Shown piece after piece: positions 57,354-64,000 of a stretch of DNA of 64,000 nucleotides (positions are counted from its first letter, which is position 1; each line of letters opens with the position of its first letter). A model generated the notes under the pieces. It did not search any database and was not told the origin of the DNA. It was given only the letters and a program-made list of their open reading frames with translations. A program made the translations under genes and the position numbers. This stretch comes from Allohahella sp002354735 (GTDB taxonomy: Bacteria > Pseudomonadota > Gammaproteobacteria > Pseudomonadales > Oleiphilaceae): contig NZ_CP172312.1 in assembly GCF_047946665.1 (NCBI RefSeq), positions 372,001 to 436,000 on the forward strand. The letters are read 5' to 3'.

Positions 57354-59192
57354 ATGATGGCGACGGACAAAGAAAGCCATGCTTCGTCATCGAGCGATGA
57401 GGCATTGCAGCTGTCCGTCACTCTTCGACGTAGAGCCATGCCGACGCAGGCCGCTGCAACCGGTCCGACCGACGGCTTGCTCGAGCGGATCTTCAGAGGG
57501 CGCAATCTTGCAGCCGATCAGGTCTTGAATTATAGCCTGAACAGCTTGCTGCCGCCTGACAGTCTCCTGGGTGTGCAGGCCGCTGCAAGCCATCTGGCAG
57601 ATGCTGTACAGCAACAGCAACGCATTCTCATAGTAGGCGACTTCGACTGTGATGGCGCTACAAGCACGGCAGTTGCTGTGCGAGCCTTGCGCCTGTTCGG
57701 CAGCAGGGAGGTCGATTTCCTGGTACCAAACCGGTTCTCGGATGGCTACGGGCTGTCTCCGACTATCGTCGAGAAAATCGCTGCAATGCCGCTGCGACCA
57801 CAGCTTATTATTACGGTCGATAATGGCATATCCAGCGTTGACGGTGTTGCGCTGGCTGCCCAGCATGGTATGGAGGTCATCATCACGGATCATCACCTTG
57901 CTGGGGCAGTTCTGCCCGCTGCGAAGGTGATCGTGAATCCGAATCAACCGGGCTGTAGCTTCCCATCGAAAGCGACTGCAGGCGTTGCGGTGATTTTCTA
58001 CGTCATGCTGGCCACGCGGCGTGAATTGCATTCCCGCGGCCATTTCAGGGCTGATGAGCTGCCGAATCTGGGCAATCTTCTGGATCTTGTGGCCCTGGGT
58101 ACCGTAGCCGATGTTGTGCCGCTGGATCAGAACAATCGAACGTTGGTGTCACAGGGTTTGTCCAGAATCCGCAATGGACGCTGCTGTGCTGGTATCGCTG
58201 CCTTGATACGGGTGGCCGAGCGGACCCCAAGCAGGCTTTCGGCGAAGGATCTGGGCTATGCGATTGCCCCAAGACTGAATGCAGTGGGCCGCATGGATGA
58301 CATGCGACTGGGTATTCAGTGTCTGCTCTGCGATGATCCGCTCGAAGCAAGCCAGATAGCTGGGCGTCTCGACCGCTTCAATACTGAACGGAAGCAGGTT
58401 GAAGCGACAATGCGTTCGCAGGCAGATGACATACTGGCTGGAATTGATGCTGGAGATGCTGACAGGTCGGTGACTGTCTGTTTATACGACGAAAGTTGGC
58501 ACCAGGGTGTCATAGGAATTCTGGCGGGGCGTTTGAAAGATCGACTGCACAAGCCCACAGTCATTTTTGCGCCTGCTGGTCCGAGTGGGGCTGGGTCGGA
58601 TGTCGATCTGATCAAGGGCTCTGCCAGATCGATAGCCGGTCTGCATATTCGCGATGCTTTCGAAGCAATCGCCTGCGCTGAACCTGATCTGATACTCGCT
58701 TTCGGCGGCCACGCCATGGCGGCCGGTCTGACGATACGTCGACAGGATTTTGACCGATTCAAGACGCGTCTGGAGCAGGTTATTCACACCGCCGCGGGTG
58801 AGGGTGCGTTCGAACAGGTCGTGCATACTGATGGCGACCTTGCGGCGCAGGAGCTGTGCCTGGCGAGCGCGGAAGCTATAGACTCAGCTGGCCCCTGGGG
58901 GCAGGCATTTCCTGAACCAGTGTTCGACGGGCTGTTCCAGGTTATCGATATTCGGGTCATGGCGCAGAAGCATCTGAAGTTCATGGTTCGGCCCGCCGAG
59001 GTGGCGGCAGCCGACTATCCGCCGCTGCAGGCGCTGCTGTTCAACGCGCCGGAATGCTGGCTTGGCTGGGCCACTACGGCTCCATCGGGGGCAGCGAGAC
59101 GGCTGAGAATGGTCTACCGGCTGGACATCAATGAATTTCGCGGACGTCGTGACCTGCAGTTGATCGTCGATCACTGTGGTCTCGAGTCCTGA
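57354..59192 (+). CDS. recJ: Single-stranded-DNA exonuclease RecJ
   Basis: 612 residues from the ATG at 57354, 13 nt after thrC; the open frame before it lies within thrC. ILIVGDFDCDGATSTAVAVRAL at about 96 is the DHH-domain metal site. TVDNGISSVDGV and VIITDHHLAGAVLP hold the DHH motif. APRLNAVGRMDDMRLGIQCLL is the linker, and LAFGGHAMAAGLTIRRQDFDRFKTRL is DHHA1, followed by an OB-like C-terminal domain. It degrades 5' single-stranded DNA in recombination and mismatch repair. Conserved between thrC and prfB in Pseudomonas relatives. Confidence 0.95.
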   Translation: MMATDKESHASSSSDEALQLSVTLRRRAMPTQAAATGPTDGLLERIFRGRNLAADQVLNYSLNSLLPPDSLLGVQAAASHLADAVQQQQRILIVGDFDCDGATSTAVAVRALRLFGSREVDFLVPNRFSDGYGLSPTIVEKIAAMPLRPQLIITVDNGISSVDGVALAAQHGMEVIITDHHLAGAVLPAAKVIVNPNQPGCSFPSKATAGVAVIFYVMLATRRELHSRGHFRADELPNLGNLLDLVALGTVADVVPLDQNNRTLVSQGLSRIRNGRCCAGIAALIRVAERTPSRLSAKDLGYAIAPRLNAVGRMDDMRLGIQCLLCDDPLEASQIAGRLDRFNTERKQVEATMRSQADDILAGIDAGDADRSVTVCLYDESWHQGVIGILAGRLKDRLHKPTVIFAPAGPSGAGSDVDLIKGSARSIAGLHIRDAFEAIACAEPDLILAFGGHAMAAGLTIRRQDFDRFKTRLEQVIHTAAGEGAFEQVVHTDGDLAAQELCLASAEAIDSAGPWGQAFPEPVFDGLFQVIDIRVMAQKHLKFMVRPAEVAAADYPPLQALLFNAPECWLGWATTAPSGAARRLRMVYRLDINEFRGRRDLQLIVDHCGLES

Positions 59193-59269
59193 AGCTGACC
59201 ACGCGTCTGCTGATCCAAAGTGTCATACCTGTTTTCGCACTGACCATAATTCATAAAGAGACGATAACT

Positions 59270-60368
59270 ATGTTGGAAGTCAATCAGGACCTGCTTCAAA
59301 TCAAGGATCTTCAGGAGCGAGTTCATTCGCTCAGGGGGTATCTTTGACTTCGATCAGAAGCAGGAGCGTCTGGTAGAAGTTACGCGGGAACTCGAGGTGC
59401 CTTCTGTGTGGGACGATGCACCACGAGCGCAGGCCCTTGGCAAGGAGCGGGCTGAGCTTGTCCAGATCGTTGATACGGTGCTGGATGTCGAAACCCGTCT
59501 TAGCGATGCAGCAGACCTCGTCGAAATGGCGGCATCCGAAGATGATGAAGATACCCTGGAGGCCGTACGTAAGGACATTGCATCGTCACGCAGTGAGGTC
59601 GAGGCGCTTGAGTTCAGGCGCATGTTCGACGGCAAGATGGACGACAGCAACGCCTTCCTCGATATCCAGGCCGGTTCTGGCGGCACGGAGGCTCAGGACT
59701 GGGCCGAAATGCTGTTACGGATGTTTCTGCGCTGGGGCGAACGCCGAGGCTTCAAGACTGAGTTGATAGAAGCTTCGGAAGGCGAGGTCGCTGGTATCAA
59801 GAGCGCCACGATTTACTTCCAGGGCGAGTTCGCCTATGGCTGGCTCCGCACCGAAACCGGCGTGCATCGTCTGGTTCGAAAGAGTCCCTTCGACTCAGGC
59901 AACCGCCGGCACACGTCTTTTGCTTCTGTGTTCGTGTCGCCCGAAGTCGATGATGACATCGAAATCGACATCAATCCTGCAGATCTGCGCATTGACGTCT
60001 ACCGTGCCAGCGGCGCTGGCGGTCAGCACGTTAACCGGACCGAGTCGGCCGTGCGAATTACTCACCTGCCAACCAATACCGTGGTGCAGTGCCAGAACGA
60101 CCGCTCTCAGCACAAGAACAAGGATCAGGCCATGAAGCAGCTCAAGGCCAAACTTTATGAGCTTGAGCTGCAGAAGCGGAACGCTGAGGCTCAGAAGGTG
60201 GAGGATAGCAAATCGGACATCGGCTGGGGCAGCCAGATCCGTTCATATGTGCTTGATCAGTCGCGTATCAAGGACCTGCGAACGGGCGTGGAGACCTCCA
60301 ACTGTCAGGCTGTGCTGGACGGCGACATCGACGATTTCATCGAGGCCAGCCTCAAGAGCAACCTGTAG
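59270..60368 (+). CDS. prfB: Peptide chain release factor 2 (programmed +1 frameshift)
   Basis: A two-part gene. Codons 1-25 run from the ATG at 59270; codon 26 is an in-frame TGA at 59345-59347. Translation continues in the +1 frame from GAC at 59346 to 60368, giving 365 residues, the E. coli length. The second part has an SPF stop-recognition motif (VRKSPFDSGNRRHTSFASV) and the catalytic GAGGQHVNRTESAVRITHLPTNT. RF2 reads UAA and UGA; low RF2 lets ribosomes pause at the UGA and shift, an autoregulatory loop. PrmC encoded at 22 kb should methylate its GGQ. It lies between recJ and lysS, as in E. coli and Pseudomonas. Confidence 0.96.
59333..59348 (+). promoter_or_regulatory. prfB recoding site
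   Basis: AGGGGGTATCTTTGAC at 59333-59348: an internal Shine-Dalgarno-like AGGGGG, 3 nt, the slippery CTT at 59342-59344 and the TGA stop followed by C. This is the classic RF2 frameshift element, here with the same bases as in E. coli. Confidence 0.95.
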
Positions 60369-60393
60369 GCACGGATGCAGCGGCCTGCGTGGT

Positions 60394-60421
60394 TTGATTT
60401 TGGCAGGCTGCTCTATATAAT
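60394..60421 (+). promoter_or_regulatory. Promoter of lysS
   Basis: TTGATT (60394-60399), 16-nt spacer, TATAAT (60416-60421), 35 nt before the lysS ATG. Confidence 0.6.
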
Positions 60422-60456
60422 CCTTCACCCCACTTTTTCAAGGCTACCGACCGATT

Positions 60457-62028
60457 ATGACAGATCAGGGCTCGAACGATATCCGCGGCAATTCGCAAGA
60501 AATGGGCGAGGTTGCCACGCCTGGCGAGGACGATAACCGCTTGATCGCTGAACGTCGTCAGAAGCTGACGGCCGCTCGGTCGGGGCCCGGCAATGGCTTC
60601 AGCAATACTTTCCGGCGGAGTCACCTCTGCAAGCAATTGCAGACGGAATATGGCGACAAGGACAAGCCCGAGCTGGAATCGCTCGCGATTCCTGTAACGG
60701 TGGCCGGTCGCCTGATGCGGAATCGAGGGGCTTTTCTGGTTATTCAGGACGTGTCCGGACAGATCCAGCTCTATATCAACCGCAAGAGCTTGAGTGCGGA
60801 GCAGCTGGAGCTGATCAAGGGCTTTGACCTCGGCGACATTATCGGCGCCAGCGGTCAGCTGCAGAAATCCAACAAGGGCGATCTCTTCGTCGATATCGCG
60901 AAAACCGAACTCATTACCAAAGCGCTGCGTCCATTACCGGACAAGTTCAAGGGTCTGGCTGATACCGAAACCCGGTATCGGAGACGCTATCTCGATCTGC
61001 TCGTCAACGAGCATTCCAGAAGGACCTTCGAAATTCGCTCGAAAGTAGTCAACGGCATTCGCAATTATCTTACTGAGCGGGCCTTCGTTGAGGTCGAGAC
61101 GCCAATGCTGCAGGTGATACCTGGCGGCGCGACGGCTCGACCCTTCAAGACCCATCATAACGCGCTCGATATCGATATGTACCTGCGTATAGCGCCAGAA
61201 CTCTACCTCAAGCGCCTTATCGTGGGTGGCATGGAGCGGGTATTCGAGATCAACAGGAATTTCCGCAACGAAGGCCTCAGTACCAGGCATAACCCGGAAT
61301 TCACCATGATCGAATTCTATCAGGCCTTCGCCGATTACCGCGACCTGATGGATCTGACTGAGGACATGTTGCGACAGGTGGCAACGTCCGTGCTGGGCAG
61401 CCCCGTCTTCACGAATACGATCAGGGATGCTGATGGCGAAGTGACAGAAACGATCGAATATGACTTCTCCCAGCCCTTCGAGCGCTTGTCAGTCGTTCAG
61501 GCGATTCTGCGGTACGCCGAAGATATCACTGAGAACGACATCGCCGACGAAGCATCTGCGCGAGCTGTTTGTGAGCGGTTGAAGGTGAAGACCATGCCAG
61601 GTTGGGGGCTCGGCAAACTGCAGGTGGAGATTTTCGACGCTGTGGCTGAGCATCGGCTTATCCAACCAACTTTCATCACGGAGTATCCAACAGAGGTCTC
61701 CCCACTAGCGCGACGGAATGATGACAACCCCTTCATCACCGATCGCTTTGAGTTCTTCGTTGGCGGCAGAGAGCTGGCGAATGGATTCTCTGAGCTGAAT
61801 GATCCAGAGGATCAGGCTGAGCGATTCAAGGCGCAGGTTGCCGAAAAGGAAGCCGGCGACGACGAAGCCATGTTCTATGATGATGAGTATATTCGAGCGC
61901 TGGAGCACGGCATGCCGCCTACGGCTGGTGAGGGTATTGGCATAGACCGCCTCATCATGCTGTTCGCAGATGTGCCGTCTATACGTGACGTGATTCTGTT
62001 CCCTCACATGCGTCCTGCCGCTCAGTAA
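60457..62028 (+). CDS. lysS: Lysyl-tRNA synthetase, class II
   Basis: 523 residues. The N-terminal OB-fold anticodon domain spans about 70-175 (VAGRLMRNRGAFLVIQDVSGQIQLYINR). Class II motif 1 is near LTERAFVEVETPMLQ, motif 2 is RVFEINRNFRNEGLSTRHNPEFTMIEFYQAF at about 265, and motif 3 is PPTAGEGIGIDRLIMLFADVPSIRDVILFPHMRP at the end. It charges tRNA-Lys. It follows prfB with its own likely promoter and precedes ung by 27 nt. Confidence 0.96.
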   Translation: MTDQGSNDIRGNSQEMGEVATPGEDDNRLIAERRQKLTAARSGPGNGFSNTFRRSHLCKQLQTEYGDKDKPELESLAIPVTVAGRLMRNRGAFLVIQDVSGQIQLYINRKSLSAEQLELIKGFDLGDIIGASGQLQKSNKGDLFVDIAKTELITKALRPLPDKFKGLADTETRYRRRYLDLLVNEHSRRTFEIRSKVVNGIRNYLTERAFVEVETPMLQVIPGGATARPFKTHHNALDIDMYLRIAPELYLKRLIVGGMERVFEINRNFRNEGLSTRHNPEFTMIEFYQAFADYRDLMDLTEDMLRQVATSVLGSPVFTNTIRDADGEVTETIEYDFSQPFERLSVVQAILRYAEDITENDIADEASARAVCERLKVKTMPGWGLGKLQVEIFDAVAEHRLIQPTFITEYPTEVSPLARRNDDNPFITDRFEFFVGGRELANGFSELNDPEDQAERFKAQVAEKEAGDDEAMFYDDEYIRALEHGMPPTAGEGIGIDRLIMLFADVPSIRDVILFPHMRPAAQ

Positions 62029-62055
62029 GCGAATGGGGGCCAGGGAGGGTCGTAC

Positions 62056-62775
62056 ATGGGTTTTCTGCATGATGCTGTCAGCGAACAGGCACCGGGGTAT
62101 GAGCCGCATCTCCGGCAGGTGCTGAGTCAGGATTCGACCCGCGCGCTCGAAGCCTTCCTGATCGCTGAAGAACAGCAGGGCAGGGTAATTTATCCTGCCT
62201 TTGCGAATTGTTTCGCTGCGATGCGGTGCAGCGCCTTTGATGAAACCCGCGTCGTTATACTGGGGCAGGATCCTTACCATGGGCCGGGTCAGGCGCATGG
62301 TTTGAGTTTTTCAGTGCTGCCTGGGATAGCAGTCCCGCCTTCATTACGCAATATCTATAAGGAACTACACAGCGACCTTGGCCTTCAGCCTGATCCCGGC
62401 TTTGGTTGTCTGCAATCATGGGCTGACCAGGGCGTCCTGCTACTGAATTCAGTGCTGACCGTGGAGGGCGGGCGCGCGGCTGCGCATGCCGGCAAGGGAT
62501 GGGAGCCTGTAACCGATGCCGTAATAGCAGCATTGAACCAGCATCGGAGCGGCTTGGTCTTTCTGTTGTGGGGGAGTTATGCGCAGAAGAAGGCGGCATC
62601 TGTGGATACCAGGCGACATCTGGTGCTGAAGGCACCCCATCCATCCCCCCTATCAGCGCATCGTGGCTTCCTGGGCTGCGGCCACTTTTCGGCAGCCAAC
62701 AGGTACCTTGAAGCTCAGGGCGGCCAACCCGTAGACTGGCTGCCGCGCCCGATGGGCGGGCAGCCCGGCTGCTAG
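62056..62775 (+). CDS. ung: Uracil-DNA glycosylase, family 1
   Basis: 239 residues with AGGGAGGG before the ATG. VILGQDPYHGPGQAHGLSFSV at about 70 holds the catalytic Asp (GQDPYHG). PPSLRNIYKEL follows, GVLLLNSVLTVE is the uracil-specificity segment, and HPSPLSAHRGFLGCGHFSAAN holds the catalytic His and the Leu minor-groove wedge. It removes uracil from DNA. Its TAG stop is shared through the palindrome CTAG with the stop of the convergent HDOD gene. Confidence 0.95.
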   Translation: MGFLHDAVSEQAPGYEPHLRQVLSQDSTRALEAFLIAEEQQGRVIYPAFANCFAAMRCSAFDETRVVILGQDPYHGPGQAHGLSFSVLPGIAVPPSLRNIYKELHSDLGLQPDPGFGCLQSWADQGVLLLNSVLTVEGGRAAAHAGKGWEPVTDAVIAALNQHRSGLVFLLWGSYAQKKAASVDTRRHLVLKAPHPSPLSAHRGFLGCGHFSAANRYLEAQGGQPVDWLPRPMGGQPGC

Positions 62776-63608
62776 CTGTTCAGAAGCGCCATGGCAGCAG
62801 CCATCTCGGCGCTCAGATCCTCTGACTCACCCATGTCGACCTGGGGATCCAGACCCAGCCGCTCGAACGCGGTAACGGTCGTCCAGTCCAGAGAGGTATC
62901 CATCTGATCTGTGCCCATCGTGCTCTGCAGTTTTGCGACCATCACCAGGTCTGCATAGTCGGCTGTCGGCACGTTCCGGGTATAGTTCGAGTGTTCTTTC
63001 GGTACCATCCGTAGCTCTGGGGCGAAATCCCACTTGCGCAGAATATAGCCGCCAATAGGCGGGTGCAGATTGTCTATGAGATTATCCAGCTGTACCGCGT
63101 TGATCCTGATTTCATGTTCTTCGATGAAGGTCAGAATTGGCAAGGCGCCAATCTTGTGAATAAGTCCTGCGAGCGTCGCCTGATCCGGTTTCAGCTTCGT
63201 GAAGTGATTGGCCAGAACATGGCAGATGCCGGCAATTTCCGTGCTGGTGCGCCAGATTTCACGCATCCGCACATCGATCATTTCTGTTGTCGCCTGGAAC
63301 ATCTGCTCCATGGCCAGTGCTGTCGCCAGGTTGGCCGTATATTGCATACCTAGGCGACTGACGGCCATATTAAGGTTGCTGATTTCGCGTGAGCCTCTCA
63401 GCAGGGGGCTGTTACAGACCTTGATGATTCGTGCCGTGATCGCAGCATCATTTCCAAGGACGGCGACAATATGCGCAATGGTAGATTCGGGGTCCTCAGC
63501 GACAGACCGTACCTTCAGAGCAACCTCTGGCAGCGTAGGCAGGACAAGCTTGTCCTGATCGATAGCTGTAATGATCTGCTGTTTGATTTGACGTTCGAGG
63601 TCAGACAT
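62772..63608 (-). CDS. HDOD-domain protein
   Basis: 278 residues. LPTLPEVALKVRSVAEDPESTIAHIVAVLGNDAAITARIIKVCNSPL at about 23 and NLNMAVSRLGMQYTANLATALAMEQMF are the HDOD domain start. LIHKIGALPIL at about 145 is the degenerate HD site, which lacks the metal-binding HD pair and so is probably non-catalytic. HDOD proteins act as signalling or regulatory platforms linked to c-di-GMP, motility and stress. It stands alone with no output domain. It converges on ung with a 4-nt overlap. Confidence 0.85.
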   Translation of the reverse strand: MSDLERQIKQQIITAIDQDKLVLPTLPEVALKVRSVAEDPESTIAHIVAVLGNDAAITARIIKVCNSPLLRGSREISNLNMAVSRLGMQYTANLATALAMEQMFQATTEMIDVRMREIWRTSTEIAGICHVLANHFTKLKPDQATLAGLIHKIGALPILTFIEEHEIRINAVQLDNLIDNLHPPIGGYILRKWDFAPELRMVPKEHSNYTRNVPTADYADLVMVAKLQSTMGTDQMDTSLDWTTVTAFERLGLDPQVDMGESEDLSAEMAAAMALLNS

Positions 63609-63732
63609 TCATTCGTTCCAGAGCAGTGAATCAGAGGGTGGTGAAACTTCAGGCGCAGCGATTGCCGCGCCAGACTCCACTATTAGGTATAGCAGAAATT
63701 CGCTCGCCCTGTGGTCGAAAGGTGCACCGGGA

Positions 63733-63999
63733 CTATATTTTTTCGGGGTCGAGTACGGCCAGGCAGATACGCTTGAACGGCGAGAAAAGAGAGCGAACCG
63801 ACGGGTCGGACTGTTTGGTCGATGAGTCGGCTATAACCTGAGGCATATCGATACATTCAAGCACCTTCGCGTTGTGCTCAGTCAGGAAAGTATCCAGCTC
63901 GCTTCCGTCCAGAAACAATCGGTCATTACCGGTCTCCGAGTGACTTCTGAACGTCTCCTCGACTACGGCCAGCCCTACCGGATACTTCTTGGCACTACC
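63733..63999 (-). CDS. Unknown protein, C-terminal part (truncated by window edge)
   Basis: The minus-strand frame is open from the window end to a TAG at 63733, giving at least 88 residues. It is a mixed soluble sequence (PVGLAVVEETFRSHSETGNDRLFLDGSELDTFLTEHNAKVLE ... PFKRICLAVLDPEKI) with alternating hydrophobic residues and no obvious membrane helix. I do not recognise the family. It precedes the HDOD gene on the same strand with a ~120-nt gap. Confidence 0.5.
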   Translation of the reverse strand, partial: GSAKKYPVGLAVVEETFRSHSETGNDRLFLDGSELDTFLTEHNAKVLECIDMPQVIADSSTKQSDPSVRSLFSPFKRICLAVLDPEKI

Positions 64000-64000
64000 A

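Noticed and set aside
1..64000. CRISPR arrays, insertion sequences, prophage, toxin-antitoxin or defence islands
   Set aside because: Read through on both strands; no regularly spaced repeats, transposase, integrase or recognisable defence protein was seen.

Overview
This window is chromosomal DNA of a Gram-negative gammaproteobacterium. The evidence is LolB, TonB, an outer-membrane lipoprotein pathway, MinCDE, a DsbC, and two gene blocks (ychF-pth-rplY-prs-tRNA-Gln-ispE-lolB-TPR // hemA-prfA-prmC-moeB, and rpsP-rimM-trmD-rplS ... dsbC-hom-thrC-recJ-prfB-lysS) in the order known from Pseudomonas and its relatives. I cannot name the genus. Sulfotransferase and polysaccharide genes, DUF1631 and ornithine-lipid genes would fit a marine member of the Pseudomonadales/Oceanospirillales group, but that is inference. 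The sequence is nearly all coding, with many 1-17 nt overlaps between operon partners.

Layout. 1-10.7 kb: accessory surface-polysaccharide region with glycosyltransferases, a methyltransferase, a flippase-like protein, a lipid kinase/metallophosphoesterase pair, a DUF2007-sulfotransferase fusion, a TupA-like ATP-grasp ligase and a Wzx-type flippase with two GT4 enzymes. 10.8-11.7 kb: a small lipoprotein, a DUF2061 protein and tRNA-Met. 11.8-19.2 kb (minus): translation and envelope housekeeping genes with tRNA-Gln. 19.5-23.8 kb (plus): hemA-prfA-prmC-moeB. 23.8-30.4 kb (minus): photolyase, PIN-PhoH ATPase, TetR regulator, START-domain protein and minCDE. 30.5-34.7 kb (plus): a PhaC-like hydrolase, a secreted unknown protein and a large acetyl-CoA hydrolase/transferase. 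34.7-36.5 kb (minus): ornithine-lipid genes olsB-olsA behind a Pho-box promoter. 36.5-39.0 kb (plus): an RstA/RstB-like two-component pair. 39.2-42.5 kb (minus): an ABC ATPase, argF and an ArgD-like protein without its PLP lysine. 42.8-49.6 kb: grxD, a TonB-like protein, DUF1631, YIP1, a CorB-like protein and YpjD. 49.8-62.8 kb (plus): ffh, rpsP-rimM-trmD-rplS, dsbC, hom-thrC-recJ, prfB (programmed +1 frameshift), lysS and ung. 62.8-64 kb (minus): an HDOD protein and a truncated unknown gene.

Most of the window is ordinary core genome. I see no CRISPR array, insertion sequence, prophage or recognisable defence island. The most notable items are: (1) a near-canonical Pho box plus -10, spaced as in E. 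coli phoA, upstream of olsBA, which predicts phosphate-starvation control of phosphate-free membrane lipid synthesis and also fixes the olsB start; (2) an intact ArgD-family gene beside argF whose catalytic lysine is Glu and whose substrate-binding arginine is Gln; (3) an in-frame DUF2007-sulfotransferase fusion with an internal Shine-Dalgarno at the domain junction; and (4) a PhaC-like enzyme with a modified lipase box and no partner subunit.
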